A stretch of DNA of 8,279 bases from Pseudomonas sp. PGPPP3 (GCA_002256055.1 NKIE01000001.1:1-8279); one strand, 5' to 3'. Shown: positions 1 through 6,128, numbered from the stretch's first letter. The notes: generated from the sequence alone by a model not told the origin. Made by a program: numbers and translations.

Positions 1-768
1 ATGGCAACCTGGCGTCAGCAGGCGGTGCATTGGGTGTCCATCCTGTTCATGATGCTCGGCAGCCTGCCGTTCACCCTGTATGTCGCCACAATGCGCGGCA
101 ACCGCAAGGCTCTGTTCAAGGATCATCAGGTACGCGGCTTTGTCGGCTTTTTGGTGTTGACCTGGCTGGTATTCGGCACCTGGCTATGGGCCAACTCTGA
201 ACACAGTTGGATGGATGCCTTCCGCATCGTGGCCCTCAACGTCACCTCGGTAGTCACCACCACCGGCGTCGCTCTGGGTGACTACACCTTGTGGGGTAGT
301 TTCTCGGTACTACTGTTTTTCTACCTGACCTTTGTCGGCGGTTGCTCCGGTTCTACCGCGGGCGGCCTGAAGATCTTCCGCTTCCAGGTCGCCTATGTAC
401 TGCTCAAGGCCAACTTGCAGCAGCTGATCCACCCGCGTGCGGTGATCAAGCAGCAATACAACGGCCACAACCTCGATGAAGACATCGTCCGCTCGCTGAT
501 CACCTTCTCGTTTTTCTTCACCATCACCATCGGCGTGATTGCCCTCGGCCTGACCCTGATCGGCCTGGACTGGGTTACCGCCCTGACAGGCGCCGCCACC
601 GCCGTGTGCAACGTCGGCCCTGGCCTCGGTCCGATCATCGGCCCGGTGGGTAACTTCTCCACCCTGCCGGATGCCGCCAAGTGGCTGCTGACCCTCGGCA
701 TGCTGCTGGGCCGCCTGGAAATCCTCACCGTGCTGGTGCTGCTGACCAAGGCGTTCTGGAAACATTGA
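1..768 (+). CDS. trkH: Trk potassium uptake system membrane subunit TrkH, 3' part (5' end outside window)
   Basis: This is the C-terminal 255 residues of an integral membrane subunit of the TrkAH potassium uptake system, which takes in K+ across the inner membrane under control of cytoplasmic TrkA. It covers roughly the last two of the four channel-like repeats. Visible are a pore-loop filter segment rich in Thr/Ser-Val-Thr (TSVVTTTG, about residues 82-89), the Gly/Ser-rich GGCSGSTAGGLK segment (113-124) typical of the family, and a last pore loop with NVGPGLG (204-210). The final helix contains LGRLEILTVLVLL. Full TrkH proteins are about 480 residues, so the first half lies upstream and the ATG at base 1 is almost certainly an internal Met codon. 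The gene ends 6 bases before the stop of the convergent AraC gene. The family is clear; TrkH versus its paralogue TrkG/TrkI is less so. Confidence 0.93.
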   Translation: MATWRQQAVHWVSILFMMLGSLPFTLYVATMRGNRKALFKDHQVRGFVGFLVLTWLVFGTWLWANSEHSWMDAFRIVALNVTSVVTTTGVALGDYTLWGSFSVLLFFYLTFVGGCSGSTAGGLKIFRFQVAYVLLKANLQQLIHPRAVIKQQYNGHNLDEDIVRSLITFSFFFTITIGVIALGLTLIGLDWVTALTGAATAVCNVGPGLGPIIGPVGNFSTLPDAAKWLLTLGMLLGRLEILTVLVLLTKAFWKH

Positions 769-774
769 CCGCCG

Positions 775-1776
775 TTACAGCCGGGCGCGGTACTCGCCCG
801 GCGTGCTGGAAAACCAGCGGCGGAAGGCGCGGAAGAAATTGCTCGGATCGGCAAAACCGAGCAAATAGGCGATTTCCAGCAGGGTCAGGTTGGGCTGGGC
901 CAGGTACTGCACCACCAGTTCACGGCGCGTATCGTCGAGCAACTGCTGAAAACTCGTACCCTCCTCCTGCAAGCGCCGCTGCAAGGTGCGCTGCGACAGG
1001 CATAACGCCTGGGCCACGGCATCGCGCTTAGGCTCGCCCTGGGGCAACAGACGACACACCACCTGACGGGTCTGATGGGTCACCCGACTCTCGGAAAAAC
1101 GTGCCAGGTATTCACCAGCAAAGCGATCATGCAACTGGGCCAGGGCCGCATTCGCGGTGGGCAACGGCGCCTGTAAATCGCTGCGATCGAAGATCAGCGC
1201 GTAGTGCTCACAATTGAATTTCAGCGGTGCCTGGAACGCCTGCAGGTAGGGTTCAAGATCACTGGGCGGCTCGCCCTGAAAGCAAACCTGCAAGGGCGTA
1301 ATCGGTTTGCCGCTGATCCACCGGCAAAAGGCCAGGGTGCAGGCCAACGAAGCCTCGGCACTTTGCCGCGCAGGCGCCAGGTGATCGCCATGAATGCTCA
1401 AAATCAAGCCATAGCCCTGCGCCAACGGGCGAAAGCTCAAGTCTGCCCCCTCGGCAATGATGCGCTGGTAGCGCACCAGGCGGGCAAAACCTTCCTGCAG
1501 CGTATGGCTGGACATCAAGGCATAGCCAACCACATGGAAAGAACCAGGGCGCACTACCTTGGCCATGTTCAGGCCGATGGCCGGATTACCCGACACCTCC
1601 ACCGCCCGCTGCCACAGGCGCGTCATGCTGTCCTGAGCAAAGCGTGCATCCGGGTCATCGAGGGCAGCGTATTCCAGCCCCAGATCGAGAAACAGGCTAC
1701 GGCAATCGACACCACCCATTTCTAAGGCCTGGACGATGCCCAAGGCCCAGCTCGACGACGTAGTACGTTGGCTCAT
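775..1776 (-). CDS. AraC-family transcriptional regulator with arabinose-binding-type N-terminal domain
   Basis: A 333-residue regulator of the subgroup with a long all-protein N-terminal sensor domain (Arabinose_bd type) and a C-terminal AraC/XylS DNA-binding domain. The N-terminal part (about 10-205) includes a DDPDARFAQDS stretch (40-50) and a GSFHVVGYALMSS segment (78-90), both typical of this subgroup. The DNA-binding part has two helix-turn-helix units: about 252-274 (VAQALCLSQRTLQRRLQEEG) and about 298-325 (EIAYLLGFADPSNFFRAFRR, then PGEYR near the end). The length is normal for the family. The ATG at 1776 fits the expected N-terminus, but it is preceded only by a weak purine-rich stretch and no clear Shine-Dalgarno. 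The ligand and target genes cannot be read from the sequence. The gene is divergent from the DUF962 gene and may regulate itself or that gene through the shared intergenic region. In P. aeruginosa an AraC regulator is also found close to cyaB (from memory). Confidence 0.92.
   Translation of the reverse strand: MSQRTTSSSWALGIVQALEMGGVDCRSLFLDLGLEYAALDDPDARFAQDSMTRLWQRAVEVSGNPAIGLNMAKVVRPGSFHVVGYALMSSHTLQEGFARLVRYQRIIAEGADLSFRPLAQGYGLILSIHGDHLAPARQSAEASLACTLAFCRWISGKPITPLQVCFQGEPPSDLEPYLQAFQAPLKFNCEHYALIFDRSDLQAPLPTANAALAQLHDRFAGEYLARFSESRVTHQTRQVVCRLLPQGEPKRDAVAQALCLSQRTLQRRLQEEGTSFQQLLDDTRRELVVQYLAQPNLTLLEIAYLLGFADPSNFFRAFRRWFSSTPGEYRARL
780..802. other. 8-bp GC-rich hairpin at the trkH/AraC convergent junction
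   Basis: GCCGGGCG (780-787) and CGCCCGGC (795-802) form a perfect 8-bp stem with a 7-base loop, 11 bases after the trkH stop and inside the last codons of the AraC gene. It could slow or end trkH transcription. Neither strand has a U-run after the stem, so it is not a standard intrinsic terminator. The Arg/Ala-rich C-terminus of the regulator also partly dictates these bases. Confidence 0.3.
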
Positions 1777-1831
1777 AAAACTATTCTTATTCTGGAGGGC
1801 TAACGGGGTGCTGGCGGCCCAAGGATACTAA

Positions 1832-1863
1832 ACTGGCACTCAATGTCACTGGCCCACGAAGAC
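1832..1863. promoter_or_regulatory. Imperfect 16-bp tandem direct repeat in divergent intergenic region
   Basis: Two adjacent 16-base units, 1832-1847 and 1848-1863, match at 11 of 16 positions, including a perfect ACTGGC at the start of each. They lie between the divergent AraC and DUF962 genes. AraC-family proteins usually bind direct repeats, so this is a candidate operator for the neighbouring regulator. The match could be chance, and I found no convincing -35/-10 pair nearby on either strand. Confidence 0.25.
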
Positions 1864-1906
1864 ACTCCACTTACACTGCAGGCACCGCCAATCGCCGAGG
1901 TATGTC

Positions 1907-2224
1907 ATGTCCAGCCAAGCCGAAGAACGCTTCAACAGCTTTGCCGAGTTCTACCCCTTCTACCTGCAGGAACACAGCAACGACATCTGCCGGCGCCTGC
2001 ATTACGTTGGCAGCCTGTTGGTGCTGAGCGTGCTTGGTTATGCCTTCAGCACCCAACAATGGGCGCTGTTGTGGCTGTTGCCACTGGTGGGTTACGGCTT
2101 TGCCTGGGTCGGCCACTTCGTGTTTGAAAAGAACCGGCCGGCCACCTTCAAGTACCCGCTGTACAGCTTTCTCGGCGACTGGGTGATGCTCAAGGACGCC
2201 TTTACCGGCCGCATTCGCTTCTAA
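1907..2224 (+). CDS. DUF962 / Mpo1-like small membrane protein
   Basis: A 105-residue protein of the DUF962 (YGL010w/Mpo1-like) family. Yeast Mpo1 is an iron-dependent dioxygenase in fatty acid alpha-oxidation; no function is established for most short bacterial members. An acidic-aromatic N-terminus (FAEFYPFYLQEHSN) is followed by LHYVGS (31-36) and two closely spaced hydrophobic segments (about 34-47 and 52-69). Then comes the family's most conserved part: GHFVFEKNRPATFKYPLYS (69-87) and LGDWVML (89-95). Conserved-type histidines are H23, H32 and H70. Length is normal for a short bacterial member. The ATG at 1907 is preceded by GAGG (1897-1900) at 6-base spacing, which favours it over the out-of-frame ATG at 1902. 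The gene stands alone on its strand, divergent from the AraC regulator and 177 bases upstream of cyaB. Any enzymatic role here is inference. Confidence 0.88.
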   Translation: MSSQAEERFNSFAEFYPFYLQEHSNDICRRLHYVGSLLVLSVLGYAFSTQQWALLWLLPLVGYGFAWVGHFVFEKNRPATFKYPLYSFLGDWVMLKDAFTGRIRF

Positions 2225-2253
2225 GCACACGCCACTGTACGTTCCCACTGAAA

Positions 2254-2275
2254 CGCCCACGCACACCGTTGGGCG
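2254..2275 (+). other. Weak hairpin downstream of the DUF962 gene
   Basis: CGCCCA (2254-2259) and TGGGCG (2270-2275) can form a 6-bp stem with a 10-base loop, 29 bases after the stop of the DUF962 gene. There is no U-run after it, so terminator function is doubtful. Confidence 0.2.
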
Positions 2276-2282
2276 GTGCTGC

Positions 2283-2312
2283 TTGGCGGCTGACGCATGG
2301 CTTGGTTATGAT
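2283..2312 (+). promoter_or_regulatory. Putative sigma-70 promoter for cyaB
   Basis: A -35-like TTGGCG (2283-2288) and a -10-like TATGAT (2307-2312, five of six consensus bases) are separated by 18 bases. They lie about 90 bases upstream of the cyaB start. Transcription would begin near 2319 and give a leader of about 80 bases. Confidence 0.45.
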
Positions 2313-2323
2313 CCCCGACCAAG
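2301..2323. promoter_or_regulatory. Inverted repeat overlapping the putative cyaB -10 element
   Basis: CTTGGT (2301-2306) and ACCAAG (2318-2323) form a perfect 6-bp dyad with an 11-base spacer. The putative -10 element lies directly in the spacer. The position suits a repressor operator, but a 6-bp dyad can arise by chance. I recognise no known binding-site family in it. Confidence 0.3.
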
Positions 2324-2354
2324 TTACTCAAGGCCCAGGTATGCAGGCCGCCCA

Positions 2355-2373
2355 GACGCCCACGAGAGGCGTC
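2355..2373 (+). other. Hairpin in the cyaB leader
   Basis: GACGCC (2355-2360) and GGCGTC (2368-2373) form a perfect 6-bp stem with the 7-base loop CACGAGA, 28 bases before the cyaB start. It is followed by AGGGA (2384-2388), which fits the core ANGGA pattern bound by CsrA/RsmA. That element is 13 bases from the ATG, too far for a standard Shine-Dalgarno. A role in translation control is inference. Confidence 0.3.
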
Positions 2374-2401
2374 AGTCATCAGCAGGGATCGTTTAATTCG
2401 T

Positions 2402-3793
2402 ATGAAAGCTGTCAGCCCAGCTCCTCGCGCCACTAATTTACCGACACCACCGCTTCGCGAGTACTACTCACGCGTCCTTGCTTATATCGCCGTGGCGGCC
2501 AGCGTGGCAGCGGGCAACTACGCCCACTACTTCGGCAACGAGCTCCTGTGGCTCGTGCCTTACACCCTGCTTTACCCGCACTTGGCGCACCACGTAAGCG
2601 CCCGGTTTAAATACGACCACCCGCAGCAAACCTATCTGGTCCTGCTATTTCTCGATGCCCTGCATGCCGGTGCCGCCGTCGCTCTGCTGGGATTATCGGT
2701 AGTGCCCTGCCTGATGCTGATGCTGACCCTGTCATTCAGCGCCCTGATCAATGGTGGCCTGCGCCAGCTGGGCCTAGCCCTGCTGGTCGCGGCCAGTGGC
2801 ACGATCTTCACCGCCGCACTGATCGACCTGCAGCTCAAGGCCAATACCCCGGCCTTGGTGGCCGTGGTCAGCGTGCTGTTTACCACCCTGTATATCTGCA
2901 TCACCGCCTATTTCGTCCACCAGCAAGGGTTAAACCTGGCCGTGGCCCGTGGCGACATCAAGCGCGAGCAAGAAAAGGCCGCACGCCTGGCCCGCAACCT
3001 GGCCAAGTACCTGTCACCGCAGGTCTGGGAAATGATCTTCAGCGGCAAGAAACACGTACGCCTGGAAACCCAGCGCAAAAAGCTCACCGTGTTCTTCTCC
3101 GACATCAAGGGCTTTACCGAACTGGCCGAAGAGCTGGAAGCCGAAGCCCTCACCGACCTGCTCAACACCTACCTCAACGAGATGTCGAAGATCGCCCTGA
3201 AGTACGGCGGCACCATCGACAAATTCGTCGGCGACTGCGTGATGGTGTTCTTCGGCGACCCGGCCAGCCAGGGCGCTAAAAAAGACGCTGTGGCCGCCGT
3301 ATCCATGGCCATCGCCATGCGCAAGCACATGAAGGTGCTGCGTCAACAGTGGCGCGCCCAGGGCATCACCAAGCCTTTGGAAATCCGCATGGGCCTGAAC
3401 ACCGGCTACTGCACGGTGGGTAACTTCGGTGCCGACACGCGCATGGATTACACCATCATCGGTCGCGAAGTGAACCTCGCCAGCCGCCTGGAAAGCGCGG
3501 CCGAATCCGGAGAGATCCTGATTTCCCACGAAGCCTATTCGCTGGTCAAGGACGTGATCATGTGCCGCGACAAGGGCCAGATCACTGTCAAGGGCTTTAC
3601 CCGCCCGGTGCAGATCTACCAGGTGGTGGATTTCCGCCGCGACCTTGGCGCCAGCTCCAGCTACCTGGAACACGAGCTACCGGGCTTCTCCATGTACCTG
3701 GACACCAACGGTATCCAGAACTACGACAAGGAAAAGGTCATTCAGGCCCTCAACCTGGCGGCCGAGAAGTTGCGCGACAAGGTCATCCTCTAA
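2402..3793 (+). CDS. cyaB: MASE2-domain class III adenylate cyclase CyaB
   Basis: A 463-residue membrane-bound enzyme that makes cAMP from ATP. In P. aeruginosa, CyaB is the main source of the cAMP that activates Vfr and hence type IV pili and virulence genes. The N-terminal MASE2 membrane sensor occupies about residues 18-175, with several hydrophobic helices (roughly 24-38, 46-60, 78-98, 100-115, 122-140 and 150-172). A charged linker (183-200) leads to the cyclase homology domain (about 224-410). Catalytic residues are visible: metal-binding D234 in FFSDIKGF and D278 in FVGDCVM, ATP-selecting K274 and T351, N358 in REVNLASR, and transition-state R362. The K/T pair is the adenylate-type pair known from bacterial cyclases. 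The domain looks fully active, and the length matches the P. aeruginosa protein as remembered. A C-terminal tail of about 50 residues follows. The gene is single and converges on the glycosyltransferase, with 20 bases between the stops and no obvious terminator. No Shine-Dalgarno stands at normal spacing. Confidence 0.95.
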   Translation: MKAVSPAPRATNLPTPPLREYYSRVLAYIAVAASVAAGNYAHYFGNELLWLVPYTLLYPHLAHHVSARFKYDHPQQTYLVLLFLDALHAGAAVALLGLSVVPCLMLMLTLSFSALINGGLRQLGLALLVAASGTIFTAALIDLQLKANTPALVAVVSVLFTTLYICITAYFVHQQGLNLAVARGDIKREQEKAARLARNLAKYLSPQVWEMIFSGKKHVRLETQRKKLTVFFSDIKGFTELAEELEAEALTDLLNTYLNEMSKIALKYGGTIDKFVGDCVMVFFGDPASQGAKKDAVAAVSMAIAMRKHMKVLRQQWRAQGITKPLEIRMGLNTGYCTVGNFGADTRMDYTIIGREVNLASRLESAAESGEILISHEAYSLVKDVIMCRDKGQITVKGFTRPVQIYQVVDFRRDLGASSSYLEHELPGFSMYLDTNGIQNYDKEKVIQALNLAAEKLRDKVIL

Positions 3794-3813
3794 GTCGGCA
3801 ACCCCAGATTCAC

Positions 3814-4845
3814 TTACGCGGAAGGCACCAGCCCCAACTGGCAGGGCTGACCATCCAGCAGAACCTGATGGGCTAGAAACTCCAGCGCCGAGGCGCGCCA
3901 GGATTGCTGCGCCGCTAACGCCGCACAGGACTGCCGTGACAGCTCCATGGCACCCAGGCAGGCCTCACGTAAATCCTCACTCATCACCCCACTGACGTCC
4001 GCCGTCAGCACGTCCAGCGGCCCGGCCACCGGAAATGCCGCCACCGGCGTACCGCAAGCGAGGGCTTCAAGCATCACCAGGCCATAGGTGTCGGTGCGCG
4101 AAGGAAACGCCAGCACACTGGCCGCCCCGTAGTCTTCAGCCAGCGCTGCGCCCTGGCGATAACCGAGAAACTCCACCTGCGGGTAGCGCGCTTGCAGCTC
4201 TGCCCGTTGCGGGCCATCGCCGACCACCCGCTTGATCCCTGGCAGGTCGAGATCAAGAAAAGCGTCGATATTCTTCTCCGGCGCCACTCGGCCGACATAC
4301 AGGAACACCGGTGGCAGCGGCTCAGTGCGCCCTACCAGCGGTTTAAACAACCGGGTATTCACGCCCTTACGCCAAAGGTGGAGATTGCTCAGCCGCCACT
4401 GGCCAAACTCCGCCGCCATCCGCTCGGTGCTAACCAGCACCGCCTGACTCGGACGATGAAACGCACGCAGCCAGGCATAGCCCCAGGACAGCGGCAGCCA
4501 CGGCCAGCGCGTGGTCACATAGTGCGGGAAATGGGTATGGATGGCCGACGTAAAGGCCAACCCACGTCGGTCCAGCCAACAGCGCGCCGCCCAACCCAGC
4601 GGCCCTTCGGTCGCCAGGTGAACCATGTCTGGGGCAAACGCGCGAATGGCCGGACCAACCCGCCAGAGGTCCCAGGCCAGGGCAATTTCCGGATAACTGG
4701 GGCACGGCAGATGACGAAAATCTTGCGGCGTCAGCAGCTTGACCTGATGGCCGAGCCCCTGCAGTTCAGCCACCAACGCCTGCAGACAGGTGACGACGCC
4801 ATTGACCTGGGGCAACCAGGCATCCGTGACAATCAACACCCTCAT
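3814..4845 (-). CDS. agt: GT4-family glycosyltransferase, probable diacylglycerol glycosyltransferase (Agt-like)
   Basis: A 343-residue GT-B glycosyltransferase of the GT4 / GDP-mannose-dependent mannosyltransferase-like (MgtA/PimB-like) group. The N-terminal acceptor domain starts with LIVTDAWLPQVNGVV (4-18), the family's nucleotide/acceptor loop, followed by HLATEGPLG (76-84) and HTHFPHYV (103-110). The donor domain has FLYVGRVAPEKN (181-192), VVGDGPQRAEL (207-217) and FPSRTDTYGLVMLEALACG (247-265). That last segment is the E-x7-E element with Asp252 in the first position, as is usual in this subgroup, and Glu260 in the second. Length is normal and the protein looks intact. Its start overlaps the stop of the phosphoesterase gene in an ATGA, so translation is probably coupled. 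The same pairing in other bacteria (PlcP-Agt) makes glycolipids from diacylglycerol under phosphate limitation. That role is inferred from context; generic pipelines would call it a family 1 glycosyltransferase or alpha-mannosyltransferase. The sugar donor cannot be read from the sequence. Confidence 0.88.
   Translation of the reverse strand: MRVLIVTDAWLPQVNGVVTCLQALVAELQGLGHQVKLLTPQDFRHLPCPSYPEIALAWDLWRVGPAIRAFAPDMVHLATEGPLGWAARCWLDRRGLAFTSAIHTHFPHYVTTRWPWLPLSWGYAWLRAFHRPSQAVLVSTERMAAEFGQWRLSNLHLWRKGVNTRLFKPLVGRTEPLPPVFLYVGRVAPEKNIDAFLDLDLPGIKRVVGDGPQRAELQARYPQVEFLGYRQGAALAEDYGAASVLAFPSRTDTYGLVMLEALACGTPVAAFPVAGPLDVLTADVSGVMSEDLREACLGAMELSRQSCAALAAQQSWRASALEFLAHQVLLDGQPCQLGLVPSA
4842..4845 (-). 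other. ATGA stop/start overlap between plcP and agt
   Basis: On the minus strand the four bases ATGA contain both the start of the glycosyltransferase and the stop of the phosphoesterase. This indicates a two-gene operon with coupled translation and supports a shared pathway. Confidence 0.9.
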
Positions 4846-5615
4846 ACAACAGGCTCAGCGCTGGTCGCCTCAGCCTGCGCCAAGCTGGCCTGACGCGCCT
4901 GATCTTCCGCTAGCCGATACAGCTCGATACGGCCATCCCAGTGTTCGATCAAGGCCGTGCACGACTCAACCCAGTCGCCGCAATTGAGGTACTCGACCTC
5001 GCCCATCTGGCGGATTTCGGCATGGTGGATATGGCCGCAGATCACGCCATTGAAACCACGCTTGGCACACTCATGGACGATGGCTTCTTCGAAGTCACTG
5101 ATAAAGTTCACCGCCGACTTGACCTTGTGCTTCAGGTAGGCCGACAGCGACCAGTAGCCATAGCCGTAACGCCCCCGCCAGTGGTTGAGCCAGCGGTTAA
5201 GGGTCAGGGTGAATTCGTAGGCACTGTCGCCAAGGAACGCCAGCCAGCGGTGATAGCGGGCGGTGACATGTTCGGCCTCATCGACCAACTGGATATTGCC
5301 CAGTATCAGCGAGGAGTAACGGCGTAGAAACTCGTCATGGTTGCCGGTGACATAGATCACCTCGGTACCTCGCTTGCTCATGGTCAGCAGACGTCGAAGC
5401 ACATTGGTGTGAGCCTGAGGCCAGTAAATACCACTGCGCAGCTTCCAGCCGTCGATGATATCGCCCACCAGGTAGACCTTGTCGGCGTGGTAGCGCTTGA
5501 GGAACGCCGCCAGATGTTCTGCCTGGCAGTCACGGGTGCCGAGGTGGACGTCCGACACCCAAAGGGTGCGCACACGTTGCTTGCGGGTCGGTCTGGCGAG
5601 CTGGGCACTGGTCAT
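4842..5615 (-). CDS. plcP: PlcP-type metallophosphoesterase (LpxH-like fold) lacking the HGD motif
   Basis: A 257-residue calcineurin-like metallophosphoesterase, often annotated as UDP-2,3-diacylglucosamine diphosphatase. It belongs to the clade of PlcP, a cytoplasmic phospholipase C that turns phospholipids into diacylglycerol under phosphate starvation. Visible metal ligands: D22 and H24 (SDVHLG), D52 (LVGDIID), N92/H93 (TGNHDE), and H195 and H197 (CGHIHH). NCGDWVESCT (211-220) and WSLSAYLKHKVKSAVNFI (155-172) are typical of this clade rather than of true LpxH. The family's HGDxFD block, expected between EHVTA (115-119) and RYHRWLAFLGD (120-130), is absent, so one metal-binding His appears to be missing. 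The ATG at 5615 is chosen because GGAAG stands 6 bases upstream and the Arg-rich TLWVSDVH start follows at normal distance. A TTG at 5687 would extend into the candidate Pho boxes. It is the first gene of an operon with the glycosyltransferase. The family is certain; substrate and activity are not. Confidence 0.88.
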   Translation of the reverse strand: MTSAQLARPTRKQRVRTLWVSDVHLGTRDCQAEHLAAFLKRYHADKVYLVGDIIDGWKLRSGIYWPQAHTNVLRRLLTMSKRGTEVIYVTGNHDEFLRRYSSLILGNIQLVDEAEHVTARYHRWLAFLGDSAYEFTLTLNRWLNHWRGRYGYGYWSLSAYLKHKVKSAVNFISDFEEAIVHECAKRGFNGVICGHIHHAEIRQMGEVEYLNCGDWVESCTALIEHWDGRIELYRLAEDQARQASLAQAEATSAEPVV

Positions 5616-5658
5616 CGGCGGCTTCCGGCTTGGGTTTCCCCGAGCCTGAGTCACAGCA

Positions 5659-5698
5659 ATGAAGCCTCCATGACAATTGGGCGGCAATTCGATGACGG
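5659..5698 (-). promoter_or_regulatory. Candidate PhoB-binding array (Pho boxes) upstream of plcP
   Basis: Read in the direction of plcP, four 7-base elements stand exactly 11 bases apart: CCGTCAT (5698-5692), TTGCCGC (5687-5681), TTGTCAT (5676-5670) and GCTTCAT (5665-5659). Against the PhoB half-site CTGTCAT they match 6, 3, 6 and 4 of 7 positions. The 11-base phase (7-base element plus 4-base spacer) is the hallmark of Pho boxes. The array ends 43 bases before the plcP start codon. I see no strong -10 downstream, which is common at PhoB-activated promoters. It fits the known phosphate-starvation induction of plcP genes, but needs binding or expression data. Confidence 0.55.
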
Positions 5699-5846
5699 CC
5701 GCTGAACCGCAACGGCGTTATAGACGGCCATGCACCCGGATTTATCCCTGCGCCAGTACCGCCACCAATAGATTGCCCACCGCCACGAACACGCTCAACT
5801 GCTGTTCGGCCTGTGACTGCCTGGATACTGAGCGGATGCGTCCGGT

Positions 5847-6128
5847 TCAGCGGTCGTTATGGCCCAGATCGCGCTGCGGATCGATCACATCACGAACCCG
5901 CTGCTTGAGCACCTTGGCCTCGGGAAAACCGCCATCGGCTTTGCGCTCCCACACCTGCACACCGTTACAAGTAATGCGAAAAGTGCCCCCCGTGGCTGGT
6001 TCCAGGCTGACCCGCGCCAGATCATCGCTGAAGCTGCTGAGCAGCTCCTGAGCCAGCCAGGCCGCCCGCAATAACCACTGACACTGAGTGCAATAACTGA
6101 TCACCACTTCGGCTTTGGACGTGTTCAT
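5847..6128 (-). CDS. SelT/SelW/SelH (Rdx) family thioredoxin-like protein
   Basis: A protein of about 93 residues from the Rdx/SelW family of small thioredoxin-fold redox proteins, some of whose animal members are selenoproteins. Near the N-terminus is a C-x-x-C motif (YCTQC, Cys13 and Cys16) followed by the characteristic WLLRAAWLAQELL helix. The C-terminal half has the expected TGGTFRI strand, VQVWERK and GGFPEAKVLKQRVRD. Both redox positions are Cys, so no selenocysteine is needed. The precise bacterial role is unknown; thiol redox work in the cytoplasm is likely. Two ATGs are six bases apart (6134 and 6128). The second is chosen because GAGAG stands 7 bases before it but only 1 base before the first, and because homologues as remembered start at a similar distance from the CxxC. 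It lies between the fimV terminator and the plcP promoter region and is probably transcribed alone. Confidence 0.88.
   Translation of the reverse strand: MNTSKAEVVISYCTQCQWLLRAAWLAQELLSSFSDDLARVSLEPATGGTFRITCNGVQVWERKADGGFPEAKVLKQRVRDVIDPQRDLGHNDR

Noticed and set aside
1..3. ATG at base 1 as the true start of trkH
   Set aside because: The protein begins in the middle of the TrkH fold. Full-length members need about 230 more residues upstream, so this is a window cut.
1834..1850. TGGCAC in the divergent intergenic region as a sigma-54 -24 element
   Set aside because: No GC dinucleotide stands at the required -12 position 10 bases after the GG.
3014..3673. Long antisense open frame (219 codons) opposite cyaB
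   Set aside because: It lies wholly inside the conserved cyclase domain, has His/Ala/Gly-rich low-quality composition and no recognisable domain. It is a shadow of GC-rich codon use.
4192..4893. Plus-strand open frame (233 codons) opposite the glycosyltransferase
   Set aside because: The minus-strand protein carries all GT4 motifs. The opposite frame is Arg/Gln/Pro-rich, without motifs or a good start signal.
5616..5687. 24-residue N-terminal extension of the phosphoesterase from a TTG at 5687
   Set aside because: The ATG at 5615 has GGAAG at good spacing, and the extension would run through the candidate Pho-box array and has no family resemblance.
5717..5722. TATAAC on the minus strand as a -10 element for plcP
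   Set aside because: No -35-like hexamer lies 16-18 bases upstream. It also sits upstream of the phased half-sites, where a PhoB-activated promoter would not place its -10.
5833..5844. Small CGGA/TCCG palindrome after the selT stop as a terminator
   Set aside because: A 4-bp stem without a U-run is too weak.
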